From contig JADJWS010000001.1 of NCBI GenBank assembly GCA_016716235.1, forward strand, positions 1,984,001 through 2,048,000: a DNA stretch of 64,000 nt. Reading direction: 5' to 3'. The notes beneath the pieces are model-generated. The model made no database searches. It was given only the letters and a program-made list of their open reading frames with translations, and was not told the DNA's origin. The DNA is from Candidatus Defluviilinea gracilis. GTDB taxonomy: Bacteria > Chloroflexota > Anaerolineae > Anaerolineales > Villigracilaceae. Positions 10,501-18,161 of this stretch are shown here, piece by piece; position 1 is the stretch's first letter; every line of letters starts with the position of its first letter. Both the position numbers and the translations under genes were made by a program.

Positions 10501-10674
10501 CGCGTCCTTGGCGCGTGCCTGCATCACCCTGAAGCCAATAGCGACACGCATCGCGATATTCAAATTATCCTCGATGAAATGAAACAGGAAAGAACCGACG
10601 ATATCGAACTCGAACTGGAACGCGGCAAGTCGCTCGACATCAATAAAGCCGTTGTGATGGCGTTGGGCGGCTAA
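7525..10674 (+). CDS. Class III adenylate/guanylate cyclase - AAA/STAND ATPase - TPR signalling protein
   Basis: A 1049-residue multidomain protein. After a short coiled coil, the cyclase domain (about 60-225) has the metal Asp70 (VLFADISGF) and Asp114 (HIGDSVMAIW), Lys110 and Asp170 at the purine-specifying sites, and Asn173/Arg177 (TVNTASRL), so it looks catalytically complete and ATP-specific. The ATPase has Walker A GDAGLGKS (275-282) and Walker B VILLDDIHWAD (406-416). From about residue 670 to the end the sequence is a run of TPR-like helices. In this family the ATPase/TPR part is thought to sense a partner and switch the cyclase. The stop overlaps the convergent gene end by 4 bp. Confidence 0.93.
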   Translation: MNAKAIPEQITDLKTAIAAQETMRSTLGDAVVDTTLAVLRGQLDELERQSAQQDAANQARRRLVSVLFADISGFTALSETMDAEDVANLVNHLWIRADRVIQEYGGHIDKHIGDSVMAIWGADAAREDDAERAIRAALKMQEIFKENAGNMSISLKVGINSGQVLLSSIGTQGEFTAMGDTVNTASRLVTSAGGNQILISYDTYQLVRGVFDVQIQTPITVKGKAEPLQTYVVQRVRPRAFRLGRRGVEGVSTRMVGREAEFSIIKQALEQCATNQRVTLAVVKGDAGLGKSRLIYEFEAWLDTHPTDFFLFKGRADEETTSLPYSLLRDVLSERFQILDSDTQAEARDKLRKGMTEMIGEGSEERAAFIGELIGFDFSESEFLRGIRNDARQIRARSFSHLAQFFAGVAREFPIVILLDDIHWADNGSLELIDYLAKLDSALPLFILCTARPILDEIHPNWGADFPLSEIIAIKSLDIESSRALASNILQNVNDLPRELVETVAKNAEGNPFYLEELIKVLIEDGVIVKGDEAWQIVPQRLTQMRVPATLTGVLQARLDRLPSTESDVLERAAVIGRTFWDAAVEAMRGSEAARALAGGHDVHSALTALRTKELVFSHQPSAFAGAQEFIFKHAILREVTYERVLKARRKLYHRMAADWLIQQSGERIGEYLGLIAQHYELAGDTTRAVDFLERAADQSLRLSAYHEALSASERALAIIAASEDKNPAMRALMLFHIGASCLWLTDYPTAKARFEECIALAHSAGDHALKAKALARLGRIGLEQNNVDVSQTCFQQSLAIARELNDLDLTAYALASLGYIYHYQGLYEEAEQFGRESYAITEKTGDAIAQAFSLNMLAMSSVNRGDYESSQRYHLQAIGICKTSGDRYGLARAESNLSELLRIQKRYAEARLHTVEGIKITRELGNRYALSIMLVNLAYSQAGLGEIREAYASVREALQLNIENDLGSWIIFSLVGYAYVLRVEGQRERALRVLGACLHHPEANSDTHRDIQIILDEMKQERTDDIELELERGKSLDINKAVVMALGG

Positions 10675-12350
10675 TCATTCCCCTCTGCGAACAAGCCCAA
10701 CTCGATCATCGCCTCCATCACTTTTTGGATGGCTCCACTTTTGACGATGACCGCCGTTGGACTTAATACCTCGCCCAAAAATTTTCCCGCCCGCGATTTA
10801 CGCATCTCTTCCAACACTTCGGGCTGACTCACCCGTAGGATGGTTTGAGTCTCCGCCCGAGCCTCGGTGCCCTTAGCCTCCCAGCGTTTGAGCGCTTTCA
10901 CCAGCGGCGGCGGGACTTTGTTGTCGGTATGCTTCACCAGCAGTGACAACAATTGCTCGGCTTTGAGTCCCTGCTCTTTGGCGTGTTTCAGCGATCGCGC
11001 AGTGATGTGATATTTGTATGCGCTCCTACTGGCGGGATATTTTCGAAGTGATGTGTCAGAACCATCGTCTTCCCATTCACAAAAACGAGCAATCTGATAA
11101 CGAACCACGCGCGGCGCATCTCGCGGAATAGAAATTTTTCCATTGGAAGCAACAGCAACCTTGCCTCTCTCGTCAAAGGTCGAAGGTCGAAGGTCTGACC
11201 TGTGACTTTCAACCTTCGACTTGATTCGGAAAGAAGTGGGTTCTGTTGTTCCCTCTGCAATCGAAAGATCAACCCTCCCCAACCAATGGAGAATATTGAT
11301 GAAATATCGAATCAACGCGCCGTCCACTTCGTTCCATGAGTCGAAGCCGCGCAGGTATTGCCCGTCGGAGGCGCGTTTGATGAACCATGAGTCATAGTCG
11401 CCTGCGGGACGCTGAAAATCGGGTTGGTTTTGCTTTATCGCTTGGACGAAACTTGCCACGCTCCACCATTTGTTGGCAGGGACAGAATTGATGAACCCGA
11501 GGATCGTGTTGCGTGTCTCGCGCGGTGAGTTGTTCCACTCGCCTTCGCAGACGATGTTCGGCATGAGTTTGAGTTCGTTGAACGAGTCGCTTGCGAGCCA
11601 TGAGTCGTGGAGCATCTTCAACGCGTCCGCGCGTGGGGATTCGAGGAAAGTTTTTACAAGTTCAGTTTGGATGTTGTTGTTCGTAATGAGATTTGCAGCG
11701 GCAAGCAATGCGGCGAGTCGTTGGTCAAATTGCCAATCCGCCCGACCCATTCTCAGCGCGGCGAGCAGGGTGGTTGCATCGTCGAGGATGGAATCGTCGG
11801 CGGGAATCTCCGTCCCTTTTTCGTTGGGGGAGGCGGGGCGACCCAATGGATCAATTATTGCCGCAGAGTCGCGGAGACGCGGAGATTCTTTTTGAATTTC
11901 TCTCTGTGACTCTGTGTCTCTGTGGCTGATGAGTTTGAGTAAATCATCTGGAATATACGCGAACTCCTGCGAGCCTTTGTCTGTTTCAAAGAACGCGCGC
12001 GCCAGTATGCCGCGATAAAAAAGAATCTCTGCCGCCGATATGGGACTGCGATGCGGATGTTCCCTGTCACGTTTGCCTGCGCCCATTTCGCGGATGTCGC
12101 CGAATTGACGCGAGAACGCCGCCCAGGCGATCCGCCCGTTGGAGGCGAGGAGGGCGGCGAGGGCGGAGGCCGCTTCGGGGGGGAGAGAGGCTAAATGGTC
12201 TCCGAGCAGGTCGAAGTCGAGGAGAGAAGCGGACAGTTCATCCCGCGCTGAATCTGAATCCGTAGAATCCAAATCGAGTCCCCATAGATCCGCGATGATG
12301 CGGAGGTGTCCGATGTCTTGGTTGAGGAGGGAATGGATTAAGTCGGGCAT
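10671..12350 (-). CDS. Helicase-associated (XPB/Ssl2 N-terminal-like) family protein carrying two in-frame repeat cassettes
   Basis: A 559-residue soluble protein. I recognise it only loosely: the N-terminus (LIHSLLNQDIGHLRIIADLWGL) and the later winged-helix-like segments resemble the helicase-associated family found beside or without XPB-type helicases, but no helicase motifs are present. Two stretches look foreign and match intergenic cassettes: residues about 141-163 (SHRDTESQREIQKESPRLRD) and about 376-392 (KVESHRSDLRPSTFDE). Both keep the frame. The C-terminus converges with the cyclase gene and overlaps it by 4 bp. No operon partner is evident upstream. Confidence 0.6.
   Translation of the reverse strand: MPDLIHSLLNQDIGHLRIIADLWGLDLDSTDSDSARDELSASLLDFDLLGDHLASLPPEAASALAALLASNGRIAWAAFSRQFGDIREMGAGKRDREHPHRSPISAAEILFYRGILARAFFETDKGSQEFAYIPDDLLKLISHRDTESQREIQKESPRLRDSAAIIDPLGRPASPNEKGTEIPADDSILDDATTLLAALRMGRADWQFDQRLAALLAAANLITNNNIQTELVKTFLESPRADALKMLHDSWLASDSFNELKLMPNIVCEGEWNNSPRETRNTILGFINSVPANKWWSVASFVQAIKQNQPDFQRPAGDYDSWFIKRASDGQYLRGFDSWNEVDGALIRYFINILHWLGRVDLSIAEGTTEPTSFRIKSKVESHRSDLRPSTFDERGKVAVASNGKISIPRDAPRVVRYQIARFCEWEDDGSDTSLRKYPASRSAYKYHITARSLKHAKEQGLKAEQLLSLLVKHTDNKVPPPLVKALKRWEAKGTEARAETQTILRVSQPEVLEEMRKSRAGKFLGEVLSPTAVIVKSGAIQKVMEAMIELGLFAEGND
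11174..11222. repeat. AAGGTCG-type palindromic cassette inside a coding region
   Basis: AAGGTCGAAGGTCGAAGGT is followed by an imperfect complementary arm (ACTTTCAACCTTCGACTT). It is translated in frame within the 10671-12350 gene as KVESHRSDLRPSTFD. A similar CTTTCGACGTTAGACCTTCGA stretch occurs inside the methyltransferase gene near 28047-28070. Confidence 0.6.
11860..11926. repeat. CACAGAG-type palindromic cassette inside a coding region
   Basis: The left arm GCCGCAGAGTCGCGGAGA and the right arm (reverse complement GCCACAGAGACACAGAGTC) form a long imperfect hairpin. The same family occurs between genes at 19908-19965, 39514-39571 and 63146-63213. Here it is read in frame as SHRDTESQREIQKESPRLRD. 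Confidence 0.75.
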
Positions 12351-12403
12351 ATCTACTTTCCACTTTCTATATTCTACGGTAGAAAGCGGACAGCAGGGAG
12401 TAA

Positions 12404-13321
12404 TTACCCGCGCACAACTTTGAGCGCGTTCGGCAAAATTTCAAAACTCACTTTGCGGACATCGGTGCCTGGACCTGAGAAGATTTCGCCGTCGGTGTGG
12501 ATGTAGAGCGGGCGGTCTGCGATGATCGAGAATTTTTTGCATGTGCCCATTTTGACTTCTTTGAATCGTCCGTGCGTGCCTTTCATCACTTCAGGCAAAA
12601 TGCGGAACATCATGGCGCGGCTTACGTCGGTGATCATGGCGTAGTGGAGGATGCCGTCGTCGATTTTTGCTTCGGGCGCGATGAGGAAGCCGCCGCCCTC
12701 GCGCGGACCGTTGCATAGCACGAGGTAGATGACTTTTTGTTCCCATTGTTCCGTGTCGGTTTCGATCTGCATGGCGATGGGATTATGATCGATGACAATC
12801 GTTTGTATGACGGATGTGAGATACATGAGGAAGCCGCGCAAGAGGGGCAGGCGATGCGAACGGATCGTGACCGTCGCGCCGAAGCCGATGCCGAGCGTGT
12901 TGTCGAAATATTCTTTGCGCCCGCCGCCGTCGGTCATCAAGCCGAGGTCAACGGTGGAGACTTCGCCGCTCAGCGCGCGCGCAAGCGCTTCATTTGATTT
13001 TTTCGTCGCGCCGATGCCGTGCGCAAAGTCGTTGCCTGAGCCGACGGGGACAACTCCGAGAATGGGACGTTTATGCTCAGGCGCCTGCATGATTCCATTG
13101 ACCACTTCATGGACTGTGCCATCGCCGCCCATCGCGATGATTCGTTCGTAGCCTTCCTCGCTTGCTTCACGCGCCAATTCAATTGCGTGACCCGGGTAGA
13201 CCGTTCCGCTCCATGTGACGTTGCCGTGTTGTGCGGTGATGGAGCGCAGGTCGCGCGCGACGCGCCAGGCATTGCCCATGTCTGCCATGGGGTTGAGGAT
13301 GATTTTTACTTTGGGCGGCAT
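12404..13321 (-). CDS. Diacylglycerol/lipid kinase (DagK/YegS family)
   Basis: The predicted product is 305 residues from the ATG at 13321, which has GGAGG 8-9 nt upstream; an ATG at 13369 would add 16 residues without family support. Family landmarks are ILNPMADMGNA at the start, the nucleotide-binding GGDGTVHEVVNGI, and VPVGSGNDFAHGIG. The C-terminal half has the usual beta-sandwich with YIHTDGE. It would phosphorylate diacylglycerol, a sphingoid base or a similar lipid using ATP at the membrane; the substrate cannot be told from sequence. It lies downstream of the GAF-GGDEF gene on the same strand and may share its transcript. Confidence 0.88.
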   Translation of the reverse strand: MPPKVKIILNPMADMGNAWRVARDLRSITAQHGNVTWSGTVYPGHAIELAREASEEGYERIIAMGGDGTVHEVVNGIMQAPEHKRPILGVVPVGSGNDFAHGIGATKKSNEALARALSGEVSTVDLGLMTDGGGRKEYFDNTLGIGFGATVTIRSHRLPLLRGFLMYLTSVIQTIVIDHNPIAMQIETDTEQWEQKVIYLVLCNGPREGGGFLIAPEAKIDDGILHYAMITDVSRAMMFRILPEVMKGTHGRFKEVKMGTCKKFSIIADRPLYIHTDGEIFSGPGTDVRKVSFEILPNALKVVRG

Positions 13322-13413
13322 GAAGAGTCCTCCGTGAGAAGCGGCAGTCACCTTCAAGGCGGCTGTCACTTTGGTTTTCGTCGATTATAACCCGCGTTGT
13401 AAAGCGGAGGCTC

Positions 13414-14682
13414 TTATTCGGGAAGTTTGATCTTCGAGAGCGGAGCGGTAACCCCGCGCGCGATCTGAAATGAACCGCGTTCGTATTTTTTTGCCTGATA
13501 GAGCGCCGCATCCGCCGCGCGTAACAGGTCCGAACCGGTGCGACCATGCATGGGGTAGAGCGCGATGCCGCCGGAAATCCCAAGTTTGAGGTTTTTTCCG
13601 TCGGGCAATTTGAACTTGAGTTTTTGCATGCTTTCGACGATTTTTTCGGCTACGATGCGGGCGGAGGATAAATCGGACTGGGTGAGGATCAGGGTCAATT
13701 CGTCGCCGCCGTAACGCGCCAGAAAATCTGTGTTGCGGACGCCTCGCGCCATGAAATTAAAAACATAGCGTAATACCTCATCCCCGATGCCATGCCCGTA
13801 GGTATCGTTAACTTCCTTGAACCCGTCGAGGTCCATCATGATTACGGCAAAGGAGTAGTTATTCCTGCGCGCGGCGGATGCTTCATCTTCGAGCCGTTCA
13901 TCGAGCGCGCGACGGTTGGGTAACCCGGTGACGGTATCGCTGAATGCCTGTCGGCTGATCATCAAGTGCAAGCGGGCGTTAGAGATGGCAACCGCTGCCT
14001 GGTCGGCAAGCAGGCTCAAGAGGCGCAGTTCTGCATGCGAAAATTTTCCCGCCGTCACGCGGGAGAGGTTCATCACGCCGACAACCTTTTTCCCCACCTT
14101 GAGAGGGATTCCGATTATAGAACCCGCCCAATTATCCGCAATATCTTTAAAGAGCGGATGGGCGCGCGTGCTCTCAACGATGATCATCTCCCCGGTGCGC
14201 GCAACCGTATAGGTTAGCCCGTTGCCTCTCGGTTTGGTGAACGGTTTGTTGCGCTTGCCTTCCGAATCGAGCGCCGCGCCGAACGAGAGTTTCTGGTCGT
14301 CATAAAGAAAAATGCTGACATCGCGCGCGTTGAACACCAGGCGCATCGCCTCGGTGACCACAGCATTGAGCACATCGGCCAGTTCGAGACTGGAGGTGAG
14401 ATTGATGCTCAACTTTTTGAGCGCGTCCAGTTCATCGGTCTGTTGTTTGAGCATCATCAGCATGGCGCGATGATCGATCAACTGCAATGCCAGATTTTTC
14501 GATTCTTCGGGATTGCCTTGCGAATATTTTTCCAGGGCGACGGAAAGCACATCCAAGAGTTTGAGCAGATATTCCCGCGCAATCGGGGATTCGCCCTGAG
14601 TTTCCAACACCTGATAAGCGTCTTCTAAAATTTTGGATCGGATATCGTCCATATACTCACACAAGAACCTAGATTTAATCAT
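13414..14682 (-). CDS. GAF-domain diguanylate cyclase
   Basis: A 422-residue protein. The N-terminal helices (about 1-90) lead into a GAF domain (about 95-240: VTEAMRLVFNARDVSIFLYDDQ, TGEMIIVES, IGIPLKVGKKVVGVMNL) and a C-terminal GGDEF domain (about 250-410). The active-site loop reads RYGGDELTL, an accepted GGDEF variant, and the upstream RNTD fits the product-inhibition I-site. DLDGFKEVNDTYGHGIGD is well conserved, so it should make cyclic di-GMP in response to a ligand or redox signal sensed by the GAF domain. The longest start (14682) is given; an internal ATG at 14652 (MDDIRSK) is equally possible since neither has a clear Shine-Dalgarno. Confidence 0.9.
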   Translation of the reverse strand: MIKSRFLCEYMDDIRSKILEDAYQVLETQGESPIAREYLLKLLDVLSVALEKYSQGNPEESKNLALQLIDHRAMLMMLKQQTDELDALKKLSINLTSSLELADVLNAVVTEAMRLVFNARDVSIFLYDDQKLSFGAALDSEGKRNKPFTKPRGNGLTYTVARTGEMIIVESTRAHPLFKDIADNWAGSIIGIPLKVGKKVVGVMNLSRVTAGKFSHAELRLLSLLADQAAVAISNARLHLMISRQAFSDTVTGLPNRRALDERLEDEASAARRNNYSFAVIMMDLDGFKEVNDTYGHGIGDEVLRYVFNFMARGVRNTDFLARYGGDELTLILTQSDLSSARIVAEKIVESMQKLKFKLPDGKNLKLGISGGIALYPMHGRTGSDLLRAADAALYQAKKYERGSFQIARGVTAPLSKIKLPE

Positions 14683-14833
14683 GATCCCGACGCAAGGGAC
14701 TGACTCATTTGTCCTGTTTGACCATGATGGCGCAAATTATAACCAGCATGGGCGATGATGGGGTTACATGCCCATTACAACCTTGTCAAAATGGATATGC
14801 TACAATGGAGAGCGTCCCATATCTGGAGGAATC

Positions 14834-15619
14834 GTGTCTTTCCCACCCATACCTGCCCCAGCCACTCCACTTCATCCACGCCGCCGCGGACTTATCATCG
14901 GAGCGTCGGATGGACTTGGCGCGGAACTTGCCCGCCAACTGTCCTCAGACGGCTATTCCCTAGCCCTGCTAGCTCGTAGAAAAGATGCGCTGGACGCGCT
15001 GTGTCAGGAGATCAATTCACAAGGCGGGAACGCTCGCTCATACGCGCACAACGTGACGGAGTACGATAAAGTTCCAGACCTGCTCCTCAGGATCGTTGCC
15101 GACCTCGGTGGCTTGGATGCGGTTGTCTATGTTGCCAGCGTCAACCAACCGCCCGGCGGAATGGACAAATACAACTTCGAGAACGACCGCCAGATGATCG
15201 AAGTCAATTTGATCGGCGCGATGGCATGGCTCACGCCGATTGCCGAAATGTTCCAATCGGCAAAGGCGGGACAGATCGTTGGCATTTCCTCTGTCGCTGG
15301 CGATCGCGGGCGTGTTGGAAATCCCGGCTACAACACCTCCAAAGCCGGGCTGACGACGTACCTCGAAGCGTTGCGAAACAGGCTCACCCGTCACGGCGTG
15401 AACGTGTTGACGGTGAAACCCGGCTTCATGAAAACTGAAATGCTCAAAGCCGCGCTCGGTCCAACTCCGTTTGCCATTGAACCCTCTACAGCCGCAGAGC
15501 ATATTGTGAAAGCGATGAAGAAACGCAAGCAGGTCATTTACACCGCGCCGATCTGGCGTTGGATCATGCTGGCGATCCAACATACGCCGTCGTTTATTTT
15601 TAGAAGATTGTCATTCTAA
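14834..15619 (+). CDS. Short-chain dehydrogenase/reductase, DprE2-like
   Basis: The start is chosen at GTG 14834, because GGAGG lies at the right distance before it; upstream in-frame residues lack family support. The predicted 261 residues show the Rossmann motif GASDGLG, the active-site Ser in ISSVAG and YNTSKAG (YxxxK), so it is a classical SDR using NAD(P)H. The gene 62 bp downstream encodes an FAD oxidase resembling DprE1; in mycobacteria DprE1/DprE2 epimerise decaprenylphosphoryl-ribose to arabinose. By analogy this SDR would reduce the keto-sugar made by the oxidase. The order is reversed relative to mycobacteria. A hairpin separates the two genes. Confidence 0.8.
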   Translation: MSFPPIPAPATPLHPRRRGLIIGASDGLGAELARQLSSDGYSLALLARRKDALDALCQEINSQGGNARSYAHNVTEYDKVPDLLLRIVADLGGLDAVVYVASVNQPPGGMDKYNFENDRQMIEVNLIGAMAWLTPIAEMFQSAKAGQIVGISSVAGDRGRVGNPGYNTSKAGLTTYLEALRNRLTRHGVNVLTVKPGFMKTEMLKAALGPTPFAIEPSTAAEHIVKAMKKRKQVIYTAPIWRWIMLAIQHTPSFIFRRLSF

Positions 15620-15624
15620 AGGCA

Positions 15625-15671
15625 GAGACTAGAGACTGGAGACTAGAGATTAGTCTCCAGTCTCTAGTCTC
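15625..15671. repeat. Perfect 20-bp-stem hairpin of the GAGACTA family
   Basis: The arms 15625-15644 and 15652-15671 are exactly complementary over 20 bp, with a 7-nt loop AGAGATT. It lies between the SDR stop and the FAD-oxidase ATG, ending 10 nt before that ATG. Related GAGACTAG words occur in the leuS T-box leader (40159-40197). Confidence 0.85.
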
Positions 15672-15681
15672 CAGTTTTGCA

Positions 15682-17088
15682 ATGTCCCTCAACCTCAACC
15701 ACACCTTCACAAAACTCGAAAATTTCGGTCATTCGTTCCAAGCCTCATCGTATCGAATTCCAATCCAACGTACAGAAGATATCTACGAAGCGTTTCAACT
15801 CGCGAAGAAACTCGGGTTGAAAGTGACCGCGCGCGGCACGGGCATCAGTTACAACGACGCGTCGCTTAACGGCGGCGGCATCGTGCTGGATATGCGGGGG
15901 ATGAATCAGATCGCCGAATGGGACCCAGCCTCAGGCGTGGTGAGATGCGAGTCGGGCGTCACGCTCGAACAGTTGTGGCAGAGAGTCGAACCCGACGGCT
16001 GGTGGCCCCCCGTCGTCTCCGGCACGATGAAAACGACGCTGGGCGGATGCCTCAGCGCGAACATCCACGGAAAAAATAATTTTCAGGTCGGTCCCATCGG
16101 CGAACACGTGATTGAATTTACCGCGATGCTGTCGACCGGCGCGTTAATCACTTGCGCGCCAAAGAAAAACGCGGATTTGTTTTACGCGATGATCGGCGGG
16201 CTGGGGATGCTCGGAGTCTTTACTTCCATCACGTTACAGATGAAACGCATCTTTTCCGGACTTGTGGCTGTGGACGCCTGGCACGCGCCGGATCTCAGCC
16301 GACACTTAAGCGACCTGCGCGAACACGCGCCAACCCATGATTACATCGTCGGCTGGCTAGACGCGTTTGCGAGTGGAAACAGTTTGGGGCGCGGACAGAT
16401 CCACGCCGCGAGGCAACTCAACGAAGGCGAAGACCCGAATCCGCAAAAGACTGAAGACCTTTCGAATCAACATTTGCCCGATCGTTTTTTCGGCGTGGTG
16501 CCGAAATCCATGCTGTATTATTTCATGAAGCCGATGATGAATAATATTGGGATGCGTTTTGTCAACATCGGCAGGTATTTACTGGCATTACGCGCGCATA
16601 CGTTTCAACAATCGCACGATGAGTTTCATTTTCTGTTGGATTACGCGCCCGGCTGGGAACGTTCCTTCGGGCGCGGCGGGTTGATCCAATATCAATCGTT
16701 CCTCCCAAAAGAAACGGCAGAGGATGCGTGGCGCGAAATGATTCGATTTTCACATCGAAACAAGTTACCATCTTATCTCGGCGTGACCAAACGTCACCGC
16801 CCCGATAAATTTCTGCTGACACACGGCGTGGACGGCTTCTCGCTCGCGTTGGATTTCAAAGTGACCGATTCGAATCGCGCCAAGTTGTCAGCGGTGTTGC
16901 AAGAGTTCGACCGCATCGTGCTGGATGCGGGCGGGCGATTCTATTTCGCCAAGAACAGCGAGACGACCGCCGAGTCAACTCGAAAATTCCTTGGGGATGA
17001 AGCGGTTGAGAAGTTCAAGAAACTCAAAAAACGATGCGATCCGAACAGTTTGTTGGAATCGGATTTGTATCGGAGAATATTTCTGTAG
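15682..17088 (+). CDS. FAD-binding oxidase of the VAO family, DprE1-like
   Basis: A 468-residue flavoprotein. The N-terminal FAD-binding domain shows RGTGISYNDASLNGGGIVLDM, GVTLEQLWQ, VSGTMKTTLGG and SANIHGKNN, the last matching the DprE1 family IHGKNH signature. The C-terminal substrate domain contains RGGLIQYQSFLPKE and HGVDGFSLALDFK. It would oxidise the 2'-hydroxyl of a (poly)prenylphosphoryl sugar, handing the keto product to the SDR encoded just upstream; the substrate is inferred only from this pairing. The start ATG has no Shine-Dalgarno and sits directly behind a 20-bp hairpin, which may limit its translation. lipB follows after 30 bp. Confidence 0.82.
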   Translation: MSLNLNHTFTKLENFGHSFQASSYRIPIQRTEDIYEAFQLAKKLGLKVTARGTGISYNDASLNGGGIVLDMRGMNQIAEWDPASGVVRCESGVTLEQLWQRVEPDGWWPPVVSGTMKTTLGGCLSANIHGKNNFQVGPIGEHVIEFTAMLSTGALITCAPKKNADLFYAMIGGLGMLGVFTSITLQMKRIFSGLVAVDAWHAPDLSRHLSDLREHAPTHDYIVGWLDAFASGNSLGRGQIHAARQLNEGEDPNPQKTEDLSNQHLPDRFFGVVPKSMLYYFMKPMMNNIGMRFVNIGRYLLALRAHTFQQSHDEFHFLLDYAPGWERSFGRGGLIQYQSFLPKETAEDAWREMIRFSHRNKLPSYLGVTKRHRPDKFLLTHGVDGFSLALDFKVTDSNRAKLSAVLQEFDRIVLDAGGRFYFAKNSETTAESTRKFLGDEAVEKFKKLKKRCDPNSLLESDLYRRIFL

Positions 17089-17089
17089 G

Positions 17090-17109
17090 GGCAGACCCGC
17101 GCGTCTGCC
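17090..17109. repeat. GGCAGAC palindrome
   Basis: GGCAGAC, CCGCGC spacer, GTCTGCC: a perfect 7-bp inverted repeat between the FAD-oxidase stop and the lipB start. It may weakly terminate or is another cassette. Confidence 0.5.
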
Positions 17110-17118
17110 AGTTTCAAA

Positions 17119-17862
17119 ATGAATTTTGTTGTTGAAGACCTTGGCTTGATCGAATACGAATCCGCGTGGAAGTTGCAGGATCAATACGCGGAAGAGATCG
17201 CGGAGGGGAAGCGCCCGCCGACTCTTTTGCTTCTTGAGCATCCGCACGTCTACACGTTCGGTCGGCGCGGCAAACAGGAAAATTTGCTGTGGGGCGAATC
17301 GCAACTGAAAGAAAAAGGAATCGCCATCCACTGGGTAGATCGCGGCGGCGACGTGACCTATCATGGACCGGGTCAATTGGTTGGGTATCCGTTGTTGCCA
17401 CTCATTCCGTTAAGACCTCACAGGTCTCTGAGACCTGTGAGGTCTGATGGAAGAATCCCCGAAGCCGATTACGTCGGCTACGTCCGCAAACTGGAGCAGA
17501 CCATCATCACCGCCTTGGCGCGACTCGGTCTCGCAGCGGGACAACGCCAAGGTTTAACCGGCGTATGGATTCAAGCCGATGTGCATTCACGTTGTCCGCG
17601 CTGTTCGCCGGAAGATAGGAAGAAGCCAGCCAAGATCGCGGCGATCGGCATCAAGGTGGACGCGCGCGGCGTGTCGCGTCACGGCTTTGCGTTGAATGTG
17701 AATCCCGACATGGAATATTGGGACGGCATCATCGCCTGCGGTTTGCAGGATGAGCCAATTGTCTCGCTTGCCGATCTATTCCCCGAACCGCCTTCGATGG
17801 AGCGCGTGAAAGAGGAGATTGTGGAAGCGTTTCATGAAATATTTGGTGTTGTTGCTGGTTAG
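17119..17862 (+). CDS. lipB: Octanoyl-[acyl-carrier-protein]:protein transferase LipB with an in-frame palindromic insert
   Basis: A 247-residue enzyme that moves octanoate from ACP to lipoyl domains. The signature RGGDVTYHGPGQLVGYP (75-91), the catalytic Lys179 (AAIGIKV) and Cys207 (IIACGLQ) are present, with HGFALNVNP between them. Residues about 98-114 (PLRPHRSLRPVRSDGRIP) are extra relative to typical LipB and are encoded by a perfect 15-bp-stem palindrome (17413-17445) plus flank. A second extra stretch, DVHSRCPRCSPEDRKKP (154-170), precedes the catalytic Lys and includes a CPRC pair. All key residues remain, so the enzyme is probably active. No lipA is seen nearby. Confidence 0.93.
   Translation: MNFVVEDLGLIEYESAWKLQDQYAEEIAEGKRPPTLLLLEHPHVYTFGRRGKQENLLWGESQLKEKGIAIHWVDRGGDVTYHGPGQLVGYPLLPLIPLRPHRSLRPVRSDGRIPEADYVGYVRKLEQTIITALARLGLAAGQRQGLTGVWIQADVHSRCPRCSPEDRKKPAKIAAIGIKVDARGVSRHGFALNVNPDMEYWDGIIACGLQDEPIVSLADLFPEPPSMERVKEEIVEAFHEIFGVVAG
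17413..17445. repeat. Perfect palindrome inserted in frame in lipB
   Basis: AGACCTCACAGGTCT, loop CTG, AGACCTGTGAGGTCT: perfect 15-bp arms. The 33-bp unit is a multiple of three and is translated as part of LipB between the active-site halves. Confidence 0.85.
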
Positions 17863-18161
17863 AAACTCACCATGTCAATCCCGCAGGGATGGCAGGGTTA
17901 TAGAAAATTGGCAGCATCGATTCAAATCCCGAAGGGATGACATATCTTTATCGCCTCTGACACCCCTTCGGGGTTGATCGCCCTTGGTGCGACATCATTG
18001 CTACGATCATTTGACCCCTTCGGGGTCTTGGGGGCCGTTTAGGATGAATGCTCCCCTCAAGGATACAGTGTCAATGATTAAGTTTTTATACCAACGGGTG
18101 ATTTCAGGGGTGGAAAAAGTTTTGATACACTTCCGCTTCGTTTTCACGAGGAGATGTAAAT
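17863..18161. repeat. Gene-free 299-bp stretch with four CCCGAAGGG/CCCCTTCGGGG mini-palindromes
   Basis: Mini-palindromes ATCCCGCAGGGAT (17878-17890), ATCCCGAAGGGAT (17926-17938), ACCCCTTCGGGGT (17962-17974) and GACCCCTTCGGGGTC (18013-18027) are spread through the gap. The same word recurs at 28453-28465 and 28501-28513. The last 60 bp before the DUF1800 gene probably hold its promoter, and GAGGAG precedes its ATG. No ORF with coding character was found. Confidence 0.65.
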
